Source: Bacillota bacterium (lineage in GTDB: Bacteria; Bacillota; Clostridia; Tissierellales; Peptoniphilaceae). From it: a stretch of 51,121 bases of DNA. Location of the stretch: assembly GCA_023443025.1 (NCBI GenBank), contig JAEZWM010000064.1, forward strand, positions 1-51,121. The letters are read 5' to 3'. Under the pieces are notes generated by a model. The model did not search any database. It worked only from the letters and a program-made list of their open reading frames with translations, and was not told where the DNA came from. Made by a program: the position numbers and the translations under genes. This document shows positions 1 through 7,818 of this stretch, piece after piece; position 1 is the first letter of the stretch, and each line of letters starts with the position of its first letter.

Positions 1-155
1 AAATTGTAAATGAGTTTTATAAAAGCTCCGGATTTGTAGATGTATTTATTCCGGCATTAAAAGAACTAAGTCCTAAGTACGCTGAGTATTATGATGCACT
101 GGAATCAGCAAATGAAGTTTTGCTAAATGAGTATGATATAATAGAACAATCTTAA
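1..155 (+). CDS. C-terminal end of an unidentified protein (partial)
   Basis: An open frame enters from the left edge (first full codon at 3) and stops with TAA at 153-155, giving the last 50 residues of a protein. The visible part is rich in acidic and aromatic residues and ends in DIIEQS. No motif is recognisable and the family is unknown. A perfect hairpin directly follows the stop, so this is the end of its transcript. The gene converges on the arginine operon. Confidence 0.6.
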   Translation, partial: IVNEFYKSSGFVDVFIPALKELSPKYAEYYDALESANEVLLNEYDIIEQS

Positions 156-178
156 AAGGGCTGTTTTACAGCCCTTTT
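154..178. terminator. Bidirectional terminator between the left-edge gene and argD
   Basis: Perfect 10-bp inverted repeat AAAAGGGCTG / CAGCCCTTTT with a five-base loop. It has A-runs and T-runs on both sides, so it can end transcription from both converging genes. It overlaps both stop codons. Confidence 0.85.
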
Positions 179-1391
179 AAGATTGTGACTTTAGAACCTC
201 TCTCAAGTTATCGATCATTGAATCAATTTCTTCTTTAGTGATAATAAGAGTAGGTATAAATCTAAGTATATAATCGTGGGTACAATTGATAATAAAACCT
301 CTTTCGAGCATATCTTTAACTATCTGAGAGCCTTTTATAGTAAGCTCCATTCCGAGTATTAATCCCATACCTCTTACATCTTTTACTATATCGAATTCTT
401 CTTTTAATTCATTAAGTCTAGATTTAAAATGTTCACCTGTAATACTAGCAAGTCCGGGTATATCTTTGTCTAACATTTCCTTAACTACGGCTCTTGCAGC
501 TGCTGTTGCAATATGATTACCCCCAAAAGTAGTTCCATGTGCACCGGGTGTAAATACATCTGCGAAGTCACCGCTTGCAAGGATTGCTCCAATAGGAACT
601 CCGTTTCCGAGAGCTTTTGCAAGTGTCATTATATCCGGTTCAATTCCGTAGTGTTCATATGCAAAAAGCTTACCGGTTCTTCCCATACCGCATTGTATTT
701 CGTCATATATTAGAGCGGCATCGTATTGTTTGGTCAGTTCTCGGGCAGTTTTTAAAAACTCCGGATCAACAGGATTTACACCACCCTCACCTTGAATTGG
801 TTCTAGTATAACTGCGGCGGTGTTCTCACCTATTACTTCTTTTAGTGCTTGTACATCGTTAAAAGGCGTAAATTTAAAACCTATTGGATGAGGACCATAA
901 CCTTCACGGTATACTTCAGAGTCCGTTATACTAAGTGTCGCCAATGTTCTACCATGGAAGCAGCTCTTCATGGCAACTACTTCATGTTTATCCGGCCCGT
1001 ATTTGTTGTATGCACGTCTTCTAGCAAGTTTTACAGCTCCTTCGTTAGCTTCCGCTCCAGAGTTACTAAAAAATGCTTTATCTGCAAATGAATTCTCGCA
1101 TAATAGTCTGCCAAGTTCGACTTGGGGTTCAATATAAAAATAATTGGATGTATGAACGATGGTATCTACTTGGTATTTCATTGCATCCTTAACATTTTGA
1201 TTGCTATAACCGAGTGATGTTACCGCAATTCCTGATAAAAAATCCAGATATTCTTTACCTTCCGAATCGACCAGTGTAGAATCATATCCGTCTATAAAGA
1301 CTATTGGATTTCTACCATAGGTATTCATTAAAAAGTTTTTTCCGTCATCAATTATTTTTTCTGTTTCAATCTTTTTCAAATTCTTCACCAT
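177..1391 (-). CDS. argD: Acetylornithine aminotransferase
   Basis: A PLP enzyme of class III (404 aa) that converts N-acetylglutamate semialdehyde to N-acetylornithine in arginine synthesis. The pyridoxal-phosphate pocket signature SGAEANE lies at residues 111-117, the cofactor-binding Asp at 230 in LIYDEIQ, and the Schiff-base lysine at 259 in TLAKALGNG. Length is normal for the family. The ATG is preceded by AAAGGAG at good spacing. It is the last gene of argC-argB-argD, 14 bases after argB. A succinyl-ornithine or ornithine aminotransferase would look similar; the operon context favours ArgD. Confidence 0.93.
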   Translation of the reverse strand: MVKNLKKIETEKIIDDGKNFLMNTYGRNPIVFIDGYDSTLVDSEGKEYLDFLSGIAVTSLGYSNQNVKDAMKYQVDTIVHTSNYFYIEPQVELGRLLCENSFADKAFFSNSGAEANEGAVKLARRRAYNKYGPDKHEVVAMKSCFHGRTLATLSITDSEVYREGYGPHPIGFKFTPFNDVQALKEVIGENTAAVILEPIQGEGGVNPVDPEFLKTARELTKQYDAALIYDEIQCGMGRTGKLFAYEHYGIEPDIMTLAKALGNGVPIGAILASGDFADVFTPGAHGTTFGGNHIATAAARAVVKEMLDKDIPGLASITGEHFKSRLNELKEEFDIVKDVRGMGLILGMELTIKGSQIVKDMLERGFIINCTHDYILRFIPTLIITKEEIDSMIDNLREVLKSQS

Positions 1392-1405
1392 AATTCCTCA
1401 CTCCT

Positions 1406-2278
1406 TTAAACCGCTCTATGGATTCCCTCAATCATAGTACCAATTCCCTCTTTAGTAAATAGTTCTAAAAGTATGGAATGCGGCACAGTACCATTAATAA
1501 TATGACATCTCCTAACTCCACCTTTTATTGCACCGGTACAGCACTCAAGCTTAGGTATCATTCCACCCCAGATAATTCCATCTTCAACAGCTTGTTGAAC
1601 ATCTTCAACACTCATCTTTTGAATAAGACTGTCAGGATCCTTATAATCTCTCATAACGCCGTTGACATCGGTTATCATAATCATTTTATCTGCACCAAGT
1701 GCAGCAGCAAGCCTTCTTGCAACCTCATCTGAGTTCACATTAAGACTTATGCCGTTTTCACCATAGGCAATTGGCGATACTATTGGTAGATAACCGTCAT
1801 CTATTAGTCCTAGGATATACCTGGTGTTTACTCTCGTAACCTCTCCTACAAGTCCAAGCTTTGGATCTTTAATCTTTGCCCTAATTGACTTACCGTCTTT
1901 ACCGCTAATACTAACACTCAATACGTCATTTGCGTTAAAAAGTGCAGCAATGTCCGGTGAAATACTTCCTGTTAAAACCATCTCAGCAATTTTCATTACC
2001 TCAGGTGTTGTAACTCTTAACCCATCAATAAACTCAGGAGTTAGACCTTTAAGATTCATAAAATAAGAAATCTCAGGCCCGCCACCATGAACAATAACGG
2101 GGTTCATACCTATATACTTAAGCAGTACTATGTCTTTAATAACTGATTCTCTCAGCTCTTCATTGATCATTGCATGACCGCCATATTTGATGACAACAAT
2201 TTTATTGTGGAACTTTTTTATATAATGAAGGCTCTCCATCAAAATATGGGCTTTTATTTCGTCTTGTGTTTTCATCAT
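1406..2278 (-). CDS. argB: Acetylglutamate kinase
   Basis: Amino-acid kinase that phosphorylates N-acetylglutamate, the second step of arginine synthesis. Visible signatures are VIKYGGHAM near the N-terminus, VHGGGPEIS and SLNVNSDEVA. The open frame extends to 2314 and would overlap argC. AAAAAGGA at 2291-2284 sits 5 bases before ATG 2278 (8 before ATG 2275), so a 290-residue product starting MMKTQDE is preferred. The stretch before the GG motif (HILMESLHYIKKF) matches the N-terminal helix of arginine-inhibited kinases, which E. coli ArgB lacks. Feedback inhibition by arginine is therefore likely (inference). It starts 26 bases after the argC stop. Confidence 0.93.
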   Translation of the reverse strand: MMKTQDEIKAHILMESLHYIKKFHNKIVVIKYGGHAMINEELRESVIKDIVLLKYIGMNPVIVHGGGPEISYFMNLKGLTPEFIDGLRVTTPEVMKIAEMVLTGSISPDIAALFNANDVLSVSISGKDGKSIRAKIKDPKLGLVGEVTRVNTRYILGLIDDGYLPIVSPIAYGENGISLNVNSDEVARRLAAALGADKMIMITDVNGVMRDYKDPDSLIQKMSVEDVQQAVEDGIIWGGMIPKLECCTGAIKGGVRRCHIINGTVPHSILLELFTKEGIGTMIEGIHRAV

Positions 2279-2304
2279 TAACATCCTTTTTGTTTTCAAT
2301 TTTA

Positions 2305-3351
2305 TTACGGCCAAACCGGTAATTGAGTAAGTCCTGCATCCTCTTTTAAACCAAACATTAGATTCATATTTTGTACCGCTTGACCACTTGCACCTTTAAT
2401 TAAGTTATCAATAGCTGACATGATAACTATATATCCTGAATTATCATCGATAGTAATTGAAATGTCGCAGTAATTTGAACCGGATACAGCTTTTGTTTTA
2501 GGCATAGTACCATGAGGTAGTAGTCTTACAAATTTTTCATTATCATATATTTTATGATAGAGTTTATAGATCTCGTCGATATTTAAATTATGTTCATTTG
2601 CAATATAAATTGTAGATAGAATGCCTCTTTGCATTGGAACCAGATGCGGAGTGAATAACAAGCGACAGTCTTTACCTGAAATCAAATCAAGCTGCTCTTT
2701 AATCTCTGGCGTATGCCTGTGGGCACCCACCGCATAAGGACTTATGTTTTCAGTAGCCTGACAGTATAAAAAAGGATCTTTTAGTCCCCTTCCTGCACCG
2801 GAAACGCCGGATTTACTATCTGAAATTATAGGGGCATCCGCTGCATAACCTGATTTAAATAATGGATAGAGGCCAAGTAAAATCGAGGTAGGATAGCATC
2901 CCGGATTTGCTATTAATATAGCGTCTTTTATCTTCTCTCTATTGATTTCAGTTAAACCATACACTGCATTTTTTAACTCATCTATTGCAATATGCTTGGT
3001 GTCGTACCAACTTTCATAAACAGATGGGTCGGATAATCTAAAATCAGCAGACAAATCAACGATTTTTAATCCACGTTTAAATGCAGCACTAACAGCTTTT
3101 TGTGTTAAACCATGAGGTAGAGCACAAAATAGCAAATCAATTTTATCGAAGTATGGATTATCCGTGATATCAAGAGAGGTAAATGTATGCGAAATCGACT
3201 CGTATAGATTTGGATATAGCTCAGCGAATTTCGTGCCTTCAGAATCCTTGGAGTCTACAAATACGATCTCTGTATCACTATGCTGAAGTAGTAATCTAAC
3301 CAGTTCTGCGCCAGCATAACCGCTAGAACCAAGTATTCCAATTTTTATCAT
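2305..3351 (-). CDS. argC: N-acetyl-gamma-glutamyl-phosphate reductase
   Basis: NADPH-dependent reductase (348 aa) making N-acetylglutamate semialdehyde. The Rossmann start IKIGILGSSGYAGAELVRL is at residues 2-20 and the catalytic cysteine at 152 in NPGCYPT. The C-terminal half carries the usual HRHTPEI and the final Asn/Gln-rich helix. The ATG has AGGAG eight bases upstream. It is the first gene of the arginine operon, with a promoter in the gap to the divergent gene at 3575. argJ, argF and argG are not in the window. Confidence 0.94.
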   Translation of the reverse strand: MIKIGILGSSGYAGAELVRLLLQHSDTEIVFVDSKDSEGTKFAELYPNLYESISHTFTSLDITDNPYFDKIDLLFCALPHGLTQKAVSAAFKRGLKIVDLSADFRLSDPSVYESWYDTKHIAIDELKNAVYGLTEINREKIKDAILIANPGCYPTSILLGLYPLFKSGYAADAPIISDSKSGVSGAGRGLKDPFLYCQATENISPYAVGAHRHTPEIKEQLDLISGKDCRLLFTPHLVPMQRGILSTIYIANEHNLNIDEIYKLYHKIYDNEKFVRLLPHGTMPKTKAVSGSNYCDISITIDDNSGYIVIMSAIDNLIKGASGQAVQNMNLMFGLKEDAGLTQLPVWP

Positions 3352-3389
3352 AATACCACTCCTGTAATGTAATTTAACTTTATGACTAT

Positions 3390-3419
3390 ACTATAGTAAA
3401 TTATTCTAATAATATACAA
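3390..3419 (-). promoter_or_regulatory. Candidate promoter of argCBD
   Basis: Minus strand: TTGTAT (3419-3414), an 18-base spacer, then TATAGT (3395-3390), about 40 bases before the argC start. The A/T-rich palindromic sequence around it resembles an ArgR half-site, but the match to the ArgR consensus is incomplete. Confidence 0.4.
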
Positions 3420-3574
3420 AAAATCAATAAAAGTCAAGAGAAGGCAAAAAAAGATATGGCTTTAAAATGCTAAAAATACACATTAAATGATTAGTTAATA
3501 CATAATAATTAAAAAATAACAACTTATATACTATTTATGATATCATATAGATATATTATACTGTGAGGAAATAA

Positions 3575-5302
3575 ATGAAAAAACAAGTTAAATTATTTAT
3601 GTTTTCAATAATAACTTTGATTTTAGTTTTGTGCACTTCATTAGCAGATGTGCAGTATCAAAACATAAATAGAATTTCAGGAAACAATCGATATGAGACG
3701 GCTGTGTTACTCTCAAAAAGTGAATATAATGAATCCGAGACTGCGATACTTGTGAACGATGAAATTATTTCAGATGCTATATGCGCAGTTCAATTAGCAC
3801 ATAGCATAAAAGCACCTATCCTTTTGACGAGCTATAATGAAATGCCAATTGAGACGCGAAATGAAATTAAAAGACTCGGTGCTAAAAAGGTAATAATTGT
3901 TGGTGGACATGAAATGATCAACGATACACAATTCAGTAGTATGAAACTTGAAATTGAAAGAATTGCCGGAGAAGATCGGTTTAAAACAAGTGAGTTGATC
4001 CTAGAAAAACTCTTAATAGACGAATGCGAAGATTTAATAGTAGTGTCGGGGCATCAATTTCAAAATATAATTAGTGCAAATCAGGTTTCAAAAGCAACCG
4101 GAATGCCAATACTATTGATTGATAATGGTCTACCTCTTAAATATTATAAATGTAAACTTCATCAAATTGGTGAGCTGGATTTAGAACTCGATACAGTTAC
4201 TAAAATCACAGGAATGGATGAATACGAGATTTCCGCAAAGTGCTTATATACTTACAATATAGCAAATAAAGGATTGACTGTTTGCAGTGGCGAAAACCTG
4301 GGAGATTCAATACTAGCTGCATCGCTCAATGCAAATACATTACTCACAAATACAAATTATGTAAACAGATATGCTATACAACATCTAGAGAGCTCAGATT
4401 ACACGACTATAAATGTAGTTGGAGGAGAAGAGGTAATTGAAGATTCTGTAATCCATCAGCTATATGGAATGAATAAGAAAAATCTTAAAAATGCATCTCT
4501 ACCGGAGAAACTTCCGCCTAACCACGATGGGGACATCATGGTACTTATGTATCATGATTTAAATTATTATAATGACTGGTACACAAGAACAGAAGGAGCA
4601 ATAAAAGCAGATATTATTAACCTCTATAATAGAGGCTATCTACCGATATCAATTGAGGAGTACTATTATGGAAATATTAATATAGAAGAAGGATATACAC
4701 CTTATGTACTGACATTTGATGATGGAACAGATAGTAAGATTAGATTTGACACTAATGGAAAAGTTAGCAGACACTGTGTTTATTCAGTCTTAATGGAATT
4801 AGAGAAAGAACTTCCAAAGTTTAAATCAAAAGCGGCCTTCTTTATTAATAATGAGTTTCCATTTGGTCAAAGGAATTATATCTCAGATAAATTAAATATG
4901 CTTATCGATTCAGGAATGATCGTTGGTAACCACACCTTGAACCATGTAAATCTATATAAAAACCCTGAACTTATAGAAAAGGAAATAGGACTGCAAAAGA
5001 AAAATCTTGAATCTTATATAGATTCAAACTATAATGTCGATATCTTTTCGATTCCTTTTAGTGTTGGGTTTGATAGGCATGAGGAATACAATAGGCTTAG
5101 AAATGGGTATTATGAAGGGATAAACTATCATAATAGAATAATACTTGGTGGAGTTCCAAATCCGGCACTTGCACCTGGAAAATTCGACACAGGTAATTAC
5201 ATCGTGCCTAGAATATCCGTACCCGGTTCAGATCCCGGAAGACTTTTTTATCAATATTTGGAAATGTACGAAAAATATCCTGAAAAAAGATATGTCAAAT
5301 AA
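3575..5302 (+). CDS. Secreted CWB2-repeat protein with a C-terminal polysaccharide deacetylase (NodB-like) domain
   Basis: Signal peptide at residues 1-24 (cleavage after SLA), then three cell-wall-binding type 2 (CWB2) units starting at about 31 (INRISGNNRYET), 128 (IERIAGEDRFKT) and 208 (degenerate, MDEYE). CWB2 modules attach proteins non-covalently to secondary wall polymers. Residues about 320-565 form a NodB-type deacetylase: TFDDGTDS gives the Asp pair 382-383 and GNHTLNH gives the metal-binding His 453 and 457. It probably removes acetyl groups from a wall polysaccharide or peptidoglycan outside the cell (inference). GTGAGGAAAT precedes the ATG. It is transcribed alone, ending at a weak hairpin. 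Confidence 0.85.
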   Translation: MKKQVKLFMFSIITLILVLCTSLADVQYQNINRISGNNRYETAVLLSKSEYNESETAILVNDEIISDAICAVQLAHSIKAPILLTSYNEMPIETRNEIKRLGAKKVIIVGGHEMINDTQFSSMKLEIERIAGEDRFKTSELILEKLLIDECEDLIVVSGHQFQNIISANQVSKATGMPILLIDNGLPLKYYKCKLHQIGELDLELDTVTKITGMDEYEISAKCLYTYNIANKGLTVCSGENLGDSILAASLNANTLLTNTNYVNRYAIQHLESSDYTTINVVGGEEVIEDSVIHQLYGMNKKNLKNASLPEKLPPNHDGDIMVLMYHDLNYYNDWYTRTEGAIKADIINLYNRGYLPISIEEYYYGNINIEEGYTPYVLTFDDGTDSKIRFDTNGKVSRHCVYSVLMELEKELPKFKSKAAFFINNEFPFGQRNYISDKLNMLIDSGMIVGNHTLNHVNLYKNPELIEKEIGLQKKNLESYIDSNYNVDIFSIPFSVGFDRHEEYNRLRNGYYEGINYHNRIILGGVPNPALAPGKFDTGNYIVPRISVPGSDPGRLFYQYLEMYEKYPEKRYVK

Positions 5303-5327
5303 AAAATGGAGCTTAGTCTCCTTTTTT
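5303..5327 (+). terminator. Weak terminator after the deacetylase gene
   Basis: GGAG / CTCC stem at 5308-5311 and 5318-5321, lengthened by flanking A-run and T-run, and followed by six T. Confidence 0.55.
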
Positions 5328-5502
5328 ATTCGCCTTATACAAATTATTAAAAATTGTTAAACTAGTTGGGAAGAGGCCGGTATTTTATATATAAAAGCAT
5401 TGAAATATAAAGATTTATAGAATATAATTAAATAGAATAGAAACATAAAATTTCCATTTTATTAATCATTTATTTACATGATTCATATTAAGGGCTGATA
5501 AA

Positions 5503-6873
5503 ATGAAACAAAGATTAGAATTATTTATAGATCAAAGACAGGAACTCATACTATCACCACAGTTAAAGCAGTCTATAGAAATCCTCAGGTTTTCCATGGA
5601 CGATTTGGTGAGCTTTTTAAGAGATCAAGCTCTCGAAAACCCAATGATGGAAATTGAAGAGACTATTCAGACGAAGAGTATTGAAGATGGTATAAACAAG
5701 AATAAAGAGCGTGAAAACCTTATAGAGCTGGCAAATAGATACGATTATCCTGCTCCTTCAACAAGTTATTCCAAAGATGACGACGATTACTCTTTTTTAG
5801 ACTTTAGTTCTAAAAGTTCAACTTTAAAAGATGATTTATTATTTCAATTAAATGTACTTGATATCGGATATATTGAAAGAAGAATAGGGGAAGAAATTAT
5901 AGATAATCTTGATGACAATGGTTATCTAAGGACAAGCCCTGTATTAATCGCTGATGAAATGGGCATCTCTGAAGAGGATGTTAGGGATGTGCTCGGAATA
6001 ATTAAAGAATTTGAGCCAAAAGGTGTTGCTAGTGAAACGCTAATGGACTGCCTTTTGAGCCAGGTTGAAGAAGACCATACTATAGCAAAAGAGTTAATAA
6101 AGAACCATTTGGAAGATATAGCCTACAATAGGATGGGTGTGATTAGCAAGGAACTCGGGATTAGTATGCAAAGAGTGATTGAGGAAGTTGATTACATAAG
6201 AACGCTTAATCCTAAGCCGGGAGCATCATATAGTACAAATCAACCCGTAAAGTATATAGTGCCTGATGCGACTATAGAAAAAGTCGATGGCGAATATCAA
6301 ATTATAATGCACGACGAATATATACCTCAGATTCATATAAATAACAGTTATAGACAGATGATAAAACAAGGCGACGAGGAAGCTGTAAAGTTTTTGTCCA
6401 AAAAGCTTAACTCTGCGGAGTGGATAATATCAAGTATAGAGCAGCGAAAATCGACAATTCTCCGCATACTGGAAGTAATTGTAAGAACCCAAGTTGATTT
6501 TTTTGACAAAGGTAAAAAATTTTTAGCGCCTATGAGTCAAAAAGAAGTTGCAGAGGAGTTGGAACTTCATGAATCCACCATAAGTAGAGCCACTACAGAT
6601 AAATATGTGGATTCACCACAGGGAATACTCGAGCTTAAATACTTCTTCTCAAATGAGATGAAGACTGACTCGGGTGAAGACGTCTCTTCTACTGCTATAA
6701 TGGCTATGATTGAAGAGATTATTGAGTCAGAGGATAAAAAGAAACCGCTTAGCGATGCAAAGATAACCGGAATGCTCAATGATAAGGGAATAGATATATC
6801 CAGAAGAACGGTAGCTAAGTATCGTGAAAATATAGGAATACCAAAATCATCTATGAGAAAAGAATACATTTAG
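5503..6873 (+). CDS. rpoN: RNA polymerase sigma-54 factor
   Basis: Sigma-54 (456 aa), which directs RNA polymerase to -24/-12 promoters that need an AAA+ activator. The Gln/Leu-rich activator region I is at residues 1-50 (LSPQLKQSIEILRFS, QALENPMMEI). The core-binding region runs about 105-300, a helix-turn-helix is at about 345-367 (SQKEVAEELELHESTISRA), and the RpoN box RRTVAKYRE is at 434-442. All parts are present, so it should be functional. No sigma-54 activator gene and no convincing -24/-12 promoter was seen in the window. A 200-base gap precedes it; the ribosome site (AAGGGC) is moderate. Confidence 0.95.
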   Translation: MKQRLELFIDQRQELILSPQLKQSIEILRFSMDDLVSFLRDQALENPMMEIEETIQTKSIEDGINKNKERENLIELANRYDYPAPSTSYSKDDDDYSFLDFSSKSSTLKDDLLFQLNVLDIGYIERRIGEEIIDNLDDNGYLRTSPVLIADEMGISEEDVRDVLGIIKEFEPKGVASETLMDCLLSQVEEDHTIAKELIKNHLEDIAYNRMGVISKELGISMQRVIEEVDYIRTLNPKPGASYSTNQPVKYIVPDATIEKVDGEYQIIMHDEYIPQIHINNSYRQMIKQGDEEAVKFLSKKLNSAEWIISSIEQRKSTILRILEVIVRTQVDFFDKGKKFLAPMSQKEVAEELELHESTISRATTDKYVDSPQGILELKYFFSNEMKTDSGEDVSSTAIMAMIEEIIESEDKKKPLSDAKITGMLNDKGIDISRRTVAKYRENIGIPKSSMRKEYI

Positions 6874-6874
6874 T

Positions 6875-6903
6875 GAAACTTGCTCGTTGAGCAGGTTTCT
6901 TTC
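6875..6903 (+). terminator. Hairpin after rpoN
   Basis: GAAACTTGCTC GTT GAGCAGGTTTC (6875-6899), an 11-bp stem with one G-T pair and a three-base loop, followed by only a short T tract. Probably a partial terminator, since the next gene starts 18 bases later. Confidence 0.6.
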
Positions 6904-6916
6904 ATATGGAGAAGAA

Positions 6917-7801
6917 ATGAAGACAAATACCACAGGATACCTAATGGCAGTTGCATCAGCAGTGATTTTTGGAGTAACGCCACTAATAGCAAAGATAATA
7001 TATGCAGCAGGAGGAAATGCAATCAGCCTTGTTTTTTATAGGTTTTTCTTACCCATACCGCTTCTTTATTATGCGGCAAGGAAGACAGGGTGTAAGGATA
7101 TGAGCATTAGTAAATCCGAGCTTTTAAAAATATTTGTAGTAGTCGCAGGATACGCATCGACACCGCTTTTACTATACTCCTCTTATAATTATATATCGGT
7201 TGGTGCCGCTAGTACGCTGCATTTTATATATCCTGTATTTATTATGCTTGGACTAGCTGTGTTTTATAAGTTAAAACCAAATAGAATAGAAGTTATTAGC
7301 GTTATAATTGCGATGATAGGAATTATGCTCATAATGGATTTTACGGAACTAAACAACTTTATAGGCTTTATTTTAGCTTTTTCTTCGGGTATTACCTATG
7401 CGGTATATTCATTTTATTTGGAGAAGAGCGGGTTAAATGTTATGAATACATTCAAATTAATCTTCTATATTGCAATATTTTCGTCCATACCTGTACTTGT
7501 TTATAGCTTACTTACAAAGAGCTTTGTGTATCAGTACTCATTAAAATCCTGGTTGTTAATTGCGTTGTTTGCATTTTCCATTTCGGTAATTGCAGTTGTT
7601 TTTTATCAAAGCGCTATAAAACTCATAGGCTCTCAAAAAACTTCTATTTTAAGTACATTTGAGCCGGTTACGAGCATTGTTATAGGATTTATGTTTTTTT
7701 CTGAATTCATTACTTTTAAAAAAGGGGTTGCAATTATTTGTATAATAACTGCTTCAATACTCCTTGCAGTATATGGTAAAAAAAGTGAAAAGAGCCTTTA
7801 A
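6917..7801 (+). CDS. DMT-superfamily (EamA) permease
   Basis: Integral membrane protein of 294 residues with about ten hydrophobic segments in two repeated EamA halves, the layout of drug/metabolite exporters. Substrate unknown; relatives export amino acids or other metabolites. The open frame begins at TTG 6887, inside the rpoN hairpin, but GGAG at 6908-6911 sits five bases before ATG 6917, which is preferred. The stop codon lies inside the following terminator hairpin. Confidence 0.8.
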   Translation: MKTNTTGYLMAVASAVIFGVTPLIAKIIYAAGGNAISLVFYRFFLPIPLLYYAARKTGCKDMSISKSELLKIFVVVAGYASTPLLLYSSYNYISVGAASTLHFIYPVFIMLGLAVFYKLKPNRIEVISVIIAMIGIMLIMDFTELNNFIGFILAFSSGITYAVYSFYLEKSGLNVMNTFKLIFYIAIFSSIPVLVYSLLTKSFVYQYSLKSWLLIALFAFSISVIAVVFYQSAIKLIGSQKTSILSTFEPVTSIVIGFMFFSEFITFKKGVAIICIITASILLAVYGKKSEKSL

Positions 7802-7812
7802 GAGGCTCTTTT
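7788..7812. terminator. Bidirectional terminator between the EamA and S9 peptidase genes
   Basis: Nine-bp stem AAAAGAGCC / GGCTCTTTT with a seven-base loop that contains the EamA stop codon; A-run and T-run flank both sides of two convergent genes. Confidence 0.85.
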
Positions 7813-7818
7813 ATAATA

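Noticed and set aside
3575..3640. Deacetylase signal peptide read as a lipobox (LVLC at 17-20)
   Set aside because: The residue before Cys is Leu, not small; a normal signal peptidase site SLA-D follows.
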